A DNA stretch of 47,944 bases from Natronococcus sp. A-GB1 (GTDB lineage Archaea > Halobacteriota > Halobacteria > Halobacteriales > Natrialbaceae), in NCBI RefSeq assembly GCF_029688845.1, contig NZ_JARUKW010000024.1, positions 1 to 47,944 on the forward strand, in the 5' to 3' direction. Below the pieces are notes generated by a model. It saw only the letters and a list, made by a program, of their open reading frames with translations, did no database searches and had not been told where the DNA came from. Numbering within the stretch: position 1 is the first letter of the stretch; the number at the start of each line of letters is the position of its first letter. Made by a program: the position numbers and the translations under genes. Shown piece by piece: positions 1-8,010 of the stretch.

Positions 1-225
1 CTGGGACTGATCGTCGACTCCAGCCCGCAGTTTCCCGACCCCGAGGCGGCGAGTGTCCTGCTCGAGGAGGGGATCGCGCCGATCGCGGACGTCTCGATCG
101 ACGTCGAGGAACTCGTCGACCGGGCCGAGGAGATCCGGGAGAAGCGCGAGCAGTTCGCCCGTCAGATGCAACAGCTGAGCCAGGAGGAAAGCTCCCAGGC
201 CCAGCCGCTGCGGATGTACCAGTAG
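1..225 (+). CDS. PAC2-family proteasome assembly chaperone-like protein, C-terminal part
   Basis: The window opens inside this gene; only the last 74 codons are present, so start and full length are unseen. The visible part reads IVDSSPQFPDPEAA, then an aspartate/glutamate-rich segment and a long charged helix (residues about 37-60) with heptad-like spacing that could form a coiled coil. The Gln-rich tail ends in QPLRMYQ. This matches the C-terminus I recall for haloarchaeal PAC2 (DUF75) proteins, relatives of eukaryotic proteasome assembly chaperone 2. A role in proteasome assembly is inferred from the family, not shown here. An unrelated protein with a similar helical tail is possible. Confidence 0.6.
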   Translation: MGLIVDSSPQFPDPEAASVLLEEGIAPIADVSIDVEELVDRAEEIREKREQFARQMQQLSQEESSQAQPLRMYQ

Positions 226-680
226 CGACGACTCGGCTCGAGCGGGGTATCAATGCAGTATCGCGGTTTCTGTACTCGGTCTGGGCCGTGAACCTGGATC
301 GAGTGAATCGTTACGTAGAGGGTGCCCACGTACCTTTTTCCGCCTCGGGATTCCTCACTGCGTTCGGAACCGCTCGGCGCAAAAATCTACGCTAAAAAGG
401 CCGCTCGCTTCCCGCTGGTCGCTCGCGGGTGCTGCGCTTGTGATACTACCGCGGTGGTACCGCCTTCGCCTATACGTATCGGCCCCGAGGACCGACTGTC
501 CACCGAAACGTGGACGGTCCCGGCCGTCCGAACACATCACCACGAGTTTGTCGGTCGTTTCATTCCGTTTGTCGGTTACGTGATACAATTCGTTAGAGTC
601 CGAGCGATCCTCGTTCGAAGGTGACGAGACCGACCTGACGGCGGTAGTTCTTTCATGGTATCCGCTCTCGTACGACATGA
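226..680. other. 455-bp intergenic region with a haloarchaeal-style GC/T-rich repeat-like stretch
   Basis: No convincing gene is seen. Short open frames on both strands here have arginine-rich, low-quality translations. About 330-440 holds a T-run followed by blocks rich in CGCTCG, two AAAAA-type runs and a second CGCTCGC block. This texture recurs between haloarchaeal genes and may be a dispersed repeat or a convergent-terminator remnant. The last 60 bases must hold the promoter of the acyl-CoA synthetase, but no clear TATA box stands out. Confidence 0.4.
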
Positions 681-2396
681 ATGACGTACTTCGTTACGCT
701 CGAGGGGGAGACGTACGAGGAGGCGCGCGAATCGTTCTCGTGGGACGTCCCCGACGGGTTCAACGCGGCAGTCGACCTGGTGGGAAAACACGACGACGGC
801 GAGCGGATCGCCCTCCATCAGGCCTTCCCCGACGGGCGACGCGAGCGCTACAGCTTCGACGACCTCGATCGGCGCTCGAGCGCCGTCGCGAACGCTCTCG
901 AGTCGCTTGGACTGGGGTTCGGTGATCGGGTCGCGGTCGTCGTCCCCCAGAAGCCGGCGAACGTCCTGACCCACCTCGCGTGCTGGAAGCTCGGCGCGGT
1001 TTCGTTGCCGCTGTCGGTGCTGTTCGGCACCGACGCGCTACGCTACCGGCTGACTGACAGCGAGGCCCGGATCGCGGTCGTCGACGTCTCCCAGTGGGAG
1101 ACGATCCGCGAGGTTGCGCCCGACTGCCCCGACCTCGAGGCCGTCCTGGTGGTCGACGGCGAGCCCGAGATCGAGGGCGGGACCGTCGGCGACGCGTCCG
1201 TCTCCCGATTCGAGACGGCGATCGACTGGCGGGACGACGATCACGAGGTCGCGGAGACAGACGTCGACACGCCCGCGATCGTCATGTACACCAGCGGGAG
1301 CACCGGGAAGCCGAAGGGGGTGCTCCACACGCACGGCGTCTGGCTGGGTCACTGTCCTGCCTTTTCGATGTACTTCGAGCGCGACCTCGAGGGCACGTAC
1401 TGGACGCCCGCCGACTGGGCCTGGATCGGCGCGCTGGGGGATCTGGTCTTTCCGGCCTGGCACTACGGTCAGCCCGTCGTCGGCTTCCCGATGGGATCGT
1501 TCGATCCCGAGACCGCGTTCGAACTGCTCGCGGAGTTCGACGTCACCGGTTCCTTCCTCCCGCCGACGGCGATCCGGATGCTGATGGACGTCGACGACCC
1601 AGCCGAGCGCTACGAGCTCTCCCTGCGGGCGATCTGTTCGGGCGGCGAGCCGCTCACCCCGGAGATCCTCGAGTGGGCCGAGGCCGAACTCGAGGGGACG
1701 GTGGTCAACGAGCTGTACGGCCAGACGGAGGCCAATCTCCTGGTGACGAACTGCCGTGAGTGGTTCCCCGCGAAAGCGGGCAGCATGGGGAAACCGGTGC
1801 CCGGTCACGAGGTCGCGGTGCTCGACCCCGAGACGGGCGAGCGCGTCGGGGCGGGCGAGGTCGGCGAGATCGCAGTCCGGCGGGGCGACGACCCCGTCGT
1901 CTTCACGGAGTACTGGAACGACCCCGAGAAGACTGCGGCGGCGACCCTCGAGCGGGGAGATGGCGACGAGCAGCGTACTGGGGTGCGGTCCGAATCGGAC
2001 GGGACGCCCGAGGGCCAGGCCTGGCACCTGACCGGCGACCTCGCCGAGCGCGACGCGGAGGGGTACCTCTGGTTCAAATCGCGCGACGACGACCTCATCA
2101 TCACCAGCGGCTACCGGGTCGGTCCCCGCGAGGTCGAGGAGGCGATCCTCGAGCATCCGTCGGTCGCGCAGGTCGGCGTCGTCGGGGTGGCCGACGACCG
2201 TCGCGGCGAGATCATCAAGGCCGTCGTCCAGCCCGCGGCGGGGACGGCAGGGTCCGAGGCACTGCGCGAGGAGATCCGCGAGCTGGTCCGGGACCGACTG
2301 GCCGACTACGAGTATCCACGAGAAATCGAGTTTCGCGAGGAGTTACCGCAGACGACGACGGGAAAGATCAGGCGGTCGGAGCTTGAGGAAACGTAG
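681..2396 (+). CDS. Acyl-CoA synthetase (AMP-forming, ACS/ACSM-like)
   Basis: Member of the adenylate-forming ANL superfamily, 571 aa. It should activate a carboxylic acid with ATP to an acyl-adenylate and then to the CoA thioester. The AMP-binding motif MYTSGSTGKPKGVLHTHG lies at about residues 199-216. ELYGQTE (A5 motif) follows near 345, then the hinge LTGDLAERDAEGYLWFKSR. The C-terminus has the catalytic lysine motif LPQTTTGKIRR. All parts are present, so it looks functional. The overall form resembles medium-chain acyl-CoA synthetases and haloarchaeal acetyl-CoA synthetase-like proteins; substrate cannot be told. ATG at 681 is the first in-frame start. It is convergent with guaB, 57 bp apart. 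Inference: fatty-acid or organic-acid utilisation, perhaps with the enoyl-CoA hydratase at 10504. Confidence 0.88.
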   Translation: MTYFVTLEGETYEEARESFSWDVPDGFNAAVDLVGKHDDGERIALHQAFPDGRRERYSFDDLDRRSSAVANALESLGLGFGDRVAVVVPQKPANVLTHLACWKLGAVSLPLSVLFGTDALRYRLTDSEARIAVVDVSQWETIREVAPDCPDLEAVLVVDGEPEIEGGTVGDASVSRFETAIDWRDDDHEVAETDVDTPAIVMYTSGSTGKPKGVLHTHGVWLGHCPAFSMYFERDLEGTYWTPADWAWIGALGDLVFPAWHYGQPVVGFPMGSFDPETAFELLAEFDVTGSFLPPTAIRMLMDVDDPAERYELSLRAICSGGEPLTPEILEWAEAELEGTVVNELYGQTEANLLVTNCREWFPAKAGSMGKPVPGHEVAVLDPETGERVGAGEVGEIAVRRGDDPVVFTEYWNDPEKTAAATLERGDGDEQRTGVRSESDGTPEGQAWHLTGDLAERDAEGYLWFKSRDDDLIITSGYRVGPREVEEAILEHPSVAQVGVVGVADDRRGEIIKAVVQPAAGTAGSEALREEIRELVRDRLADYEYPREIEFREELPQTTTGKIRRSELEET

Positions 2397-2453
2397 CACG
2401 GCAGCGGTCGTACGGGTGGCTCGAGTGCGGGGCGTCGTGCCGGGAGAGTCGGG

Positions 2454-3953
2454 TTACTCGTTGGGCGAGTAGTTCGGCGCCTCGTCGGTGATCACGACGT
2501 CGTGGGCGTGGCTCTCTGCCTGGCCGGCCGAGGAGACCCGGACGAACTCGCTGCGTTCTTTGAACTCTGGCACCGTCGCGGCGCCGACGTAGCCCATGCC
2601 GGACTGCATGCCGCCCGCGAGCTGGTGGAGTTCGGACTTCAGGGTGCCCTTGTACGGCGTCGCGGCCTCGACGCCCTCGGGGACGTAGTCGTCTTCCTCC
2701 TCGGGCTCTTCCTTGAGGTAGCGGTCGGCGTCGCCGGATTTCATCGCGCCGACGCTCCCCATGCCGCGGTACTGCTTGTACTTCTTGCCGTTCATCGTGA
2801 CGACGCGACCGGGGGCCTCGTCGGTGCCGGCGAAGTACGAGCCGAGCATAACGGCGTCGGCGCCGGCGGCGATCGCCTTGATCGCGTCGCCGGAGTAGCG
2901 GATGCCGCCGTCCGCGATGACGGGGACGCCGTGTTCGCTCGCGACGTCGGCGACCTGCGCGACGGCGGTGATCTGGGGCATGCCGGCGCCGGAGACGACT
3001 CGCGTAGTACAGATGGAACCGGGGCCGATACCGACCTTGATCCCGTCGGCGAACTCGACTAACTCCTCGGCGGCCTCCTGGGTGCCGACGTTGCCGACGA
3101 CGACGTCGGCCTCGACGGATTCGCTGATTTCGCGGGCGCCCTCGATGACGTTGCGGTTGTGCGCGTGGGCGGTGTCGATAAACAGGATATCGGCGTCGGC
3201 CTCGTCGGCGGCCTCGGCGCGCTCGTGCTCGAAGGGGCTGACGGCGACGCCACAGCACAGTCGGCCATCCTCGTCGCGGACGGCCTCCTTGTACTCCCGG
3301 CGCTGGAGGATGCCCTGCATCGTCACCAGCCCCACGAGGAGGTTTTCGTCGTCGACGACGGGAACGCGCTCGATCTTGTGCTCGTACATCAGGTCGAACG
3401 CGTCTCGGGGGTCGACGTCCTCGTGAACCGTGATGACCTCGTCGGTCATCGCCTCGGTGACGAGGTCGTCCTCGTTGACCTCGAGGTGGGGCCGGATGTC
3501 CGTACTCGAGATGATTCCCAGTACTTCCCCGCGCGTGTTGACCACGGGGGCGCCGCCGACGCCCTGGCGGGCCATCTGGCCGTCGATCTCGCGGACGGTC
3601 ATCTCGGGGTCAGCCGTGACGACGTCCTCGTAGGGGATGACGAGTTCGTCGGCTCGCTTGACGCGGCCGATCTCCTCGACCATCTCGTCGACGTTCATGT
3701 TCCGGTGGATGACGCCGAGGCCGCCGTGGCGGGCCATCGCGATGGCCATGCCGCTCTCGGTGACGGTGTCCATCGCGGCCGACAGAATAGGGACCGAGAG
3801 CTCCACGGAGCGAGAGACGTGCGAGGAGAGATCGGCGTCGTCGGGTTCGACGCGACTCTCCTTGGGACGGAGGAGGACGTCGTCGAACGTTAGCGCTTCC
3901 GGTACCTGGAGTTTCGAGGAGTACGGCTCGTGCTCGGGAGCGTCGTTCGCCAT
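2454..3953 (-). CDS. guaB: Inosine-5'-monophosphate dehydrogenase
   Basis: Oxidises IMP to XMP with NAD+, the committed step of GMP synthesis. The 499-aa product has the full IMPDH layout. The N-terminal barrel begins [13 protein letters not shown] Bateman module of two CBS domains occupies about residues 110-230. The catalytic loop is GPGSICTTR with the nucleophilic cysteine near residue 315, followed by [21 protein letters not shown] and the flap region [15 protein letters not shown]. The ATG at 3953 (MANDAPE) is chosen over an upstream in-frame start at 4010, because the extra 19 residues are arginine-rich and unlike the family. It stands alone on the minus strand. Regulation by purine nucleotides through the CBS pair is usual for the family. 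Confidence 0.96.
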   Translation of the reverse strand: MANDAPEHEPYSSKLQVPEALTFDDVLLRPKESRVEPDDADLSSHVSRSVELSVPILSAAMDTVTESGMAIAMARHGGLGVIHRNMNVDEMVEEIGRVKRADELVIPYEDVVTADPEMTVREIDGQMARQGVGGAPVVNTRGEVLGIISSTDIRPHLEVNEDDLVTEAMTDEVITVHEDVDPRDAFDLMYEHKIERVPVVDDENLLVGLVTMQGILQRREYKEAVRDEDGRLCCGVAVSPFEHERAEAADEADADILFIDTAHAHNRNVIEGAREISESVEADVVVGNVGTQEAAEELVEFADGIKVGIGPGSICTTRVVSGAGMPQITAVAQVADVASEHGVPVIADGGIRYSGDAIKAIAAGADAVMLGSYFAGTDEAPGRVVTMNGKKYKQYRGMGSVGAMKSGDADRYLKEEPEEEDDYVPEGVEAATPYKGTLKSELHQLAGGMQSGMGYVGAATVPEFKERSEFVRVSSAGQAESHAHDVVITDEAPNYSPNE

Positions 3954-4180
3954 GTAAACTGTCCGAAAGCGTCGGCAAAAAGCGTTGCGAGACCGGGGCG
4001 GGGTTGTCAACGGCTGTCGGTGGCGGTGAGTGGTGATTCAGGCCGGCGAATCGCCACCCGGCGTGTAGAACCACACAGTCCGGGAACGTGCACCACACAT
4101 TCAGATCAATTCATCTTTGTCAGGATCTGGGCGTTATTGGCTGAGATACGCCGAGTTGTGCAATCGCTTCTCACGCAACG

Positions 4181-4188
4181 TTTATTGA
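4181..4188 (+). promoter_or_regulatory. TATA-like box for the 4211 leader/ORF and the 4406 gene
   Basis: TTTATTGA is centred about 26 nt upstream of 4211, the archaeal spacing for a transcription start. No TATA-like element is visible immediately upstream of the 4406 gene. This box may therefore drive both, giving a transcript with about 195 nt ahead of the 4406 start. Confidence 0.45.
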
Positions 4189-4210
4189 CCGGCCAGTAGA
4201 CCGTACGTGT

Positions 4211-4402
4211 ATGAACGCTGTGAGTTTCAACAGCTCCCGACCCGTTGGCCAGACGAGCGCTGCCGCCGTCGCCACCAAAATTTTCGGGAACTTTACAGCT
4301 AAACTCACAGCGCGGGGCCTCTCGATGGACTGGCTCGCCACGCCCTCGTGGCACTCTCGTTCACACCACCCATCGGCCTCGGGTCACGGCCATCGATCCT
4401 AA
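4211..4402 (+). CDS. Possible leaderless small ORF (63 aa) or structured leader upstream of the DUF5794-like gene
   Basis: ATG at 4211 sits where transcription should start and the frame stays open to a TAA at 4402, three bases before the next gene's ATG. The product begins MNAVSFNSSRPVGQTSAAAV and ends in a His/Ser-rich tail; I recognise no family. The same bases contain a perfect 12-bp inverted repeat (4216-4227 with 4301-4312) plus an inner CCCGA/TCGGG pair. The stretch may therefore act as a structured 5' leader or small RNA rather than as a coding region. Both readings are open. Confidence 0.3.
   Translation: MNAVSFNSSRPVGQTSAAAVATKIFGNFTAKLTARGLSMDWLATPSWHSRSHHPSASGHGHRS
4216..4312. 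repeat. 12-bp perfect inverted repeat enclosing 73 bp
   Basis: CGCTGTGAGTTT at 4216-4227 is exactly complementary to AAACTCACAGCG at 4301-4312. A second pairing is possible inside it, CCCGA at 4236-4240 with TCGGG at 4284-4288. As RNA this would close a long stem with internal loops. It could instead be the ends of a very short mobile-element relic, but no flanking target duplication is evident. Confidence 0.6.
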
Positions 4403-4405
4403 GCG

Positions 4406-5440
4406 ATGAGTGCATCCCAACACCCGATCGCCCTCCGGCTCGAGAGCCTGGTGGGCGGCGATACGAAGCTGTTAGCACTCGTCATGATGCTCCCGCTGAT
4501 CGACGGGATCTTTCCGGCGTTGATCCTCGCGGGCGCACTCGACGACCCCCTCGGAGCCGTGCAGATCGGCCTGTTGATCTTCGGAGGCAGCGCCACCGTT
4601 GCGGTGATCCTCGCCGAGATGAGCGGAACGCCCCGTGAGCAGATCAAGATCGTCCTGCTGGTCGGCGTTCCGCTGATCCTGCTGGCGGCGGTGCAGGCCG
4701 CGCTGGCGCCGGCGATCGACACCGTGCTCAACGAGGCTGTCTTCGAGCGGTTCGCGGCGGTCGTCATCCTCGCGATCGCGGCCAAAACCGCGAGCGCGAC
4801 GATCGGCGAGTACCTGCCAAGCCCCGCCGTGATCGTCGGACTGGGCCTGCTGGCGAGTCTTGAGCCCGCCGGCGCGGCGTTCATCGTCATGGACGACCCT
4901 GCACTGGTCGCGAACGCGACCCTCGCGGCAGTCGTCGGCGTCGCGTTCGCGCTGGGGGTCGCCATCAGCGGCCCGTACCTGCGCGAGTACATGGATATCG
5001 ACCGGTTCCGCTTCGGCAGCGCCGTCGCGCTGGGCCTGCTGCCCCTGTCGCTTTTGGGGATGGCGTTCGGCCAGGCGCCGCTGGCGGCGCTGCTGGTCGC
5101 GGCGGTCTTCGCGATCGACATCCCGCTCGAGCGCGACGACGACTCGTCCTCGCAGTCGAACTCGAGCGAGAGCGCGCCGCGGTTCTCGAGCCCGTCGCCG
5201 TCACCCTCGCCGTCGCCCTCGGCCGAATCGGCGCCGGCGGTCGGCACCGGGCCGCTGTTCAACCCCGGCGGCGCGAGTTCGAACTCGAGTTCGGGGCTGG
5301 GGTCGTCGGCGTCGACCGACGGCGGCCAGGACCAGTCGGCCGCGGAGTCCGTCGAGGACGAGGACTCGAGTGACGATTCGCTCGAGGACGAGGACAGTCC
5401 GTTCGACGACGACGAGGAGGAACGCGCCCCCTGGCTCTGA
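4406..5440 (+). CDS. DUF5794-like multi-spanning membrane protein with acidic Ser-rich tail
   Basis: 344 aa. Residues 1-235 are strongly hydrophobic with about seven or eight membrane segments, including VGVPLILLAAVQAALAPAI and VIVGLGLLASLEPAGAAFIV. Short polar loops such as MSGTPREQIK lie between them. The last 100 residues are a low-complexity Ser/Asp/Glu-rich tail ending in PWL, probably disordered and cytoplasmic. I believe this is the haloarchaeal family called DUF5794, from memory of the MSASQHP N-terminus and the DGIFPALILAGALDDP segment; function is unknown. ATG at 4406 follows the TAA of the upstream small ORF by three bases, so the two may be co-transcribed and coupled. Confidence 0.72.
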   Translation: MSASQHPIALRLESLVGGDTKLLALVMMLPLIDGIFPALILAGALDDPLGAVQIGLLIFGGSATVAVILAEMSGTPREQIKIVLLVGVPLILLAAVQAALAPAIDTVLNEAVFERFAAVVILAIAAKTASATIGEYLPSPAVIVGLGLLASLEPAGAAFIVMDDPALVANATLAAVVGVAFALGVAISGPYLREYMDIDRFRFGSAVALGLLPLSLLGMAFGQAPLAALLVAAVFAIDIPLERDDDSSSQSNSSESAPRFSSPSPSPSPSPSAESAPAVGTGPLFNPGGASSNSSSGLGSSASTDGGQDQSAAESVEDEDSSDDSLEDEDSPFDDDEEERAPWL

Positions 5441-5502
5441 ATCGGGGGACGGAGCGCCCGAATCGAAACCACTTTAGGGTGGATCGCCCAACGTAGACTC
5501 GA

Positions 5503-5677
5503 GGGGTCGTGGCCAAGCCAGGCATGGCGACTGACTCCAGAGGCACCGCGCCCGGGACGACACTCCAGACTGATATACTGATCGGACACCTGATCAGTGT
5601 CCGTGTGATGACCCTCTGGAGTTCCGAGGCGCGCCGGAGATATCAGTCGATCGGGGGTTCAAATCCCTCCGACCCCA
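5503..5677 (+). tRNA. trnW: tRNA-Trp (CCA) with a 101-nt intron
   Basis: 5' exon 5503-5540, intron 5541-5641, 3' exon 5642-5677. Acceptor GGGGTCG pairs with CGACCCC. D-arm GCCA/TGGC and anticodon stem ACTGA/TCAGT are intact. The loop reads CTCCAGA after splicing, giving anticodon CCA at 5537-5539. The T-arm is GGGGGTTCAAATCCCTC. The discriminator is A and no CCA is encoded. Splice sites form a bulge-helix-bulge: central 4-bp helix CTCC (5535-5538) with GGAG (5636-5639), flanked by 3-nt bulges AG^A and AT^A. The intron sits after position 37, the usual haloarchaeal site. Confidence 0.96.
5541..5641 (+). ncRNA. tRNA-Trp intron, candidate box C/D guide RNA
   Basis: Haloarchaeal pre-tRNA-Trp introns are known to act as box C/D guides for 2'-O-methylation of the same tRNA (positions 34 and 39). 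This intron has a clear box C, GTGATGA at 5605-5611. Several CUGA box D candidates occur (5570-5573, 5578-5581, 5590-5593). Two internal stems are visible: GGACAC/GTGTCC (5584-5589 with 5597-5602) and ACTCCAGA/TCTGGAGT (5562-5569 with 5615-5622). The guide function is taken from known homologues; which CUGA is box D or D' is uncertain. Confidence 0.7.
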
Positions 5678-6191
5678 TATTCTCGCGACGAACAACACCG
5701 TGAGTCGCGAGTATTGGATGAGGGGGGATTTGAATCAGGGAGCAGCTTTGCTGCGACCGTGGTTCAAATCCCTCCAACCCTCTCTGAGCATTAATCTATA
5801 GAGGCTTTCTCGAGTTCTCGGTACGTCTTACAACAATCTACTGGCGGTCGAAGCCCTTATCGATGTATTCTATTGATCACGATCGACCAGGACTGCGAGA
5901 CTCCGAAACTGCGGATCAACACGATTCTTTCCGATTGAAGTCGAGTATTTCGAAAATACGTAGTAGATCACCGCCAAAGGCCTCGAGAAGAAGTCGAAGT
6001 CAGGTAAGGATCAGACACTAGCGTAAAAACCGCACTTGTACCGACCACTTTCACATAATCTCAAGCTAATCAGTAAGGAGAACAATTTTTGATTAGTGTT
6101 GATGAATACGTCACCTCGCATTAAATACGGTTAATAAGAAGAGGTCAAAACTCAATAGGAAAGCTCTTTGATCAGTGTTTCACCTGATAGA
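5678..6191. other. Intergenic, increasingly AT-rich region after tRNA-Trp
   Basis: No intact gene. Just after the tRNA lies a hairpin, CTCGCGAC (5682-5689) with GTCGCGAG (5704-5711), possibly a processing or termination signal. Next comes the tRNA-end repeat described separately. From about 5790 the base composition drops sharply to AT-rich and stays so to about 7085. Translations of 5800-6100 show many stops in all frames and no recognisable integrase or transposase. Confidence 0.5.
5720..5785. repeat. Duplicated tRNA-Trp 3' end with an inverted T-arm-like copy
   Basis: GGTTCAAATCCCTCC at 5761-5775, continuing to 5780, repeats the tRNA-Trp 3' end (5656-5675) with one mismatch in 20, 105 bp downstream. 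An inverted near-copy, GGGATTTGAA at 5724-5733, pairs with TTCAAATCCC at 5763-5772 around an inner GCAGC/GCTGC hairpin. A repeated tRNA 3' end is the standard mark of an att site left by a tRNA-targeting integrase. Confidence 0.6.
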
Positions 6192-7004
6192 ATGATGCCT
6201 GATCAGGAACTACTGTTTTCGCTTCTTCAATTCGTTGCCCTTGTTATTCCTGCAGTTGCAGTAATAATACAAATAATACAGAGGTCTAATGATAGTAGCG
6301 CTTCTGGACTTATTAGAGTACTAGAATGGGGCCTCTTATTAATATTCATAGGCGGACTAATCATAATATGGCAATTGATACTTATAGTCGATCAAATATA
6401 TGTCCAAGTTGGTATTGGATTCATATTTGGATCTCTTCTTTTCGTATCATTAGCTCTCATTTGGAGGACAGCACCACTTGATATTGAACCATCTGTAGAT
6501 TCGTTTAGCGACTTATGGTCTCTCTCCAAATCTGTGGTTGGAATAGTTGGTTCATTTTCTATTCCTTTCCTTATAGTGGTGGCCACATTTTACTTTTCAG
6601 ACCCTTGGCTAGCTCCAATCCTTAATATTGGACCTGTTCAAGAATCAGAGGTATTAACGCCCTCTCTTGTTCTCGCAGTAATTCTATTCCCAATATCAAT
6701 AAGGATTGTATTTTATTTGATTAACGTGGGGTATGTCACAAACCATTCCACGACAGACATGCTCTCCGAATCTATTGCTGCGTCAATATTGTTTGTTATA
6801 ATATATCCGTCATTCATAATACCAGTATTCGTTCTAGCACAAATTATCTACTACGCTGGGAACTATGTAGTTGAAATAGATTCGGCAAGTCTCATTTTTG
6901 TATTCCCTCATTTATGGACTGCTTTCATGATACTTATAATGTTCATGACGGACTTCTGGGGAGAAAAAGAAGACGAAGGTCGAATTATGTCGGACGATGA
7001 CTAA
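6192..7004 (+). CDS. Unrecognised AT-rich integral membrane protein
   Basis: About 270 aa from ATG 6192; an in-frame TTG at 6168 would add eight residues. Roughly seven hydrophobic segments are visible, for example QFVALVIPAVAVIIQII, VGIGFIFGSLLFVSLALIW, SIPFLIVVATFYF and FIFVFPHLW-like runs toward the end. The C-terminus is charged (WGEKEDEGRIMSDDD). Codon use is AT-rich and the protein far less acidic than its neighbours, which points to horizontal transfer. It lies in the AT-rich stretch beside the duplicated tRNA end. I recognise no family and assign no function. The uninterrupted frame argues it is, or recently was, a real gene. Confidence 0.6.
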   Translation: MMPDQELLFSLLQFVALVIPAVAVIIQIIQRSNDSSASGLIRVLEWGLLLIFIGGLIIIWQLILIVDQIYVQVGIGFIFGSLLFVSLALIWRTAPLDIEPSVDSFSDLWSLSKSVVGIVGSFSIPFLIVVATFYFSDPWLAPILNIGPVQESEVLTPSLVLAVILFPISIRIVFYLINVGYVTNHSTTDMLSESIAASILFVIIYPSFIIPVFVLAQIIYYAGNYVVEIDSASLIFVFPHLWTAFMILIMFMTDFWGEKEDEGRIMSDDD

Positions 7005-7312
7005 TACTTTCAGAATCCAGCCTCTGAACGATTAAAATGTTCGTTATTGGGGCAAATATTAACAAATCCAATTCGCTACGTACTTGCAAATCTTGTACAT
7101 CAGCGGCGCCATCTTCTGCCGCGCCTTATAGCCCTGTTTTCCGCTCGCCGACGACGAGAACTCGTCGCTGATGAACAATTTCGGTCGCTGACTGTGCTCG
7201 AGCAAAGTGCCCCCTTACTCACAAGCTCGATCTCGAGCAACACCTCCCAAAAGAACCACTCCTCGAGCATCCAACCCAAAACACTGAACACGCCCACCAC
7301 CAGCAAACAGGC
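7005..7312. other. Intergenic region spanning the island boundary
   Basis: AT-rich up to about 7085, then abruptly GC-rich. This is a plausible right edge of the acquired segment. I see no further copy of the tRNA 3' end at this edge. A short open frame at 7047-7316 crosses the composition break and has no family resemblance, so it is not called. Confidence 0.4.
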
Positions 7313-7543
7313 ATGAGCTGGGACGTCGACTACGAGAACGAGGACTCGATCGCGCTGGCCCACGAGGACGGCTTCGTGCTGTTCGCCAAGCGGGGGATGG
7401 ACCAAGGCGACCACACGAACTGGACCCTCGAGCTAACCGACACCGACGACGGGACCGAGTTAGTCCAGGAGACCCACCGGATCTCCAACGAGCAACACCT
7501 GTGGTCGGTGATCGAGAAGTACACGGATCTGTACCCGGCCTAG
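7313..7543 (+). CDS. Small acidic hypothetical protein (76 aa)
   Basis: 76 aa starting MSWDVDYENEDS and ending YTDLYPA. It is acidic and single-domain in feel, with alternating hydrophobic residues (FVLFAKRG, WTLELTD, LWSVIEKY) suggesting a small beta-sheet followed by a helix. It has GC-rich, haloarchaea-like codon use, unlike the island gene upstream. No function can be assigned. The frame quality and residue pattern favour a real gene. Confidence 0.6.
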   Translation: MSWDVDYENEDSIALAHEDGFVLFAKRGMDQGDHTNWTLELTDTDDGTELVQETHRISNEQHLWSVIEKYTDLYPA

Positions 7544-7548
7544 CAAGG

Positions 7549-7612
7549 ACTCTCGAGTCCCTCAACACTCTCGAGTCCCTCAACACTCTCGAGTCCCTCA
7601 ACACTCTCGAGC
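7549..7612. repeat. 18-bp tandem repeat, about 3.5 copies
   Basis: The unit ACTCTCGAGTCCCTCAAC occurs at 7549-7566, 7567-7584 and 7585-7602, with a partial fourth copy to 7612. The copies are identical and adjacent without spacers, so this is a slippage-type array between two convergent genes and not a CRISPR. Each unit contains the CTCGAG palindrome that is common in this genome. Confidence 0.85.
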
Positions 7613-7650
7613 CCACCTTCACTCCCTCGAGCACACTGCCTCCCCGAGAA

Positions 7651-7854
7651 TCAGTCCGCGTCGACGGAGACGCGCTCGACGTTCGTCGACCCGCAGCGGG
7701 AACAGCACTGCTCGGCCGACTCGGTCAGGATGGAGCCACAGTCCTTGCAGGTCCCGCGGGCCGTGTCGCCGATCCGTGCTCCACAGAGCGAACAGACCCG
7801 TCTGGTTCCTCGGAACTGGGCGCCACAGTCCCGACACGCGTAGACGCTTTTCAT
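7651..7854 (-). CDS. Small double zinc-ribbon protein
   Basis: 67 aa from ATG 7854; longer in-frame starts exist at 7872 and 7887. The sequence holds four CxxC pairs: YACRDCGAQF, VCSLCGARI, TCKDCGSIL and CCSRCGSTNVE. Two four-cysteine zinc ribbons can form. Such double-ribbon proteins are common and uncharacterised in haloarchaea; nucleic-acid or protein binding is an inference from the fold. The start MKSVYACRDCG is preferred because it places the first ribbon directly at the N-terminus. Confidence 0.78.
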   Translation of the reverse strand: MKSVYACRDCGAQFRGTRRVCSLCGARIGDTARGTCKDCGSILTESAEQCCSRCGSTNVERVSVDAD

Positions 7855-8010
7855 GACTGACTGCAGTGACATTCGGTGTCTCGACACAAGGGCGTTTCGT
7901 CCGCCCCATTCACTCGTTCAACACAGTTTTTATTTCCTAATATTTCAAACGTGATAGAGGGCTGAAAATTGCAGAGAGTTTATGCTTGGCGCGATAGAAT
8001 TACTGCTGAG

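Noticed and set aside
322..678. Short frames on both strands after the PAC2 gene
   Set aside because: Low-quality basic translations in a repeat-like intergenic region.
1038..2156. Long antisense frame inside the acyl-CoA synthetase gene
   Set aside because: Arginine- and valine-rich translation with no family features; a shadow of the GC-rich sense gene.
5800..6160. Possible integrase or transposase remnant in the AT-rich island
   Set aside because: All six frames are broken by stops and no conserved catalytic motif could be seen.
7047..7316. 89-codon frame upstream of the 7313 gene
   Set aside because: Crosses the composition break, Ser/Thr-rich low-complexity end, no resemblance to any family.
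7549..7612. Possible CRISPR array
   Set aside because: Repeat units are directly adjacent with no spacers, and no cas genes are present.
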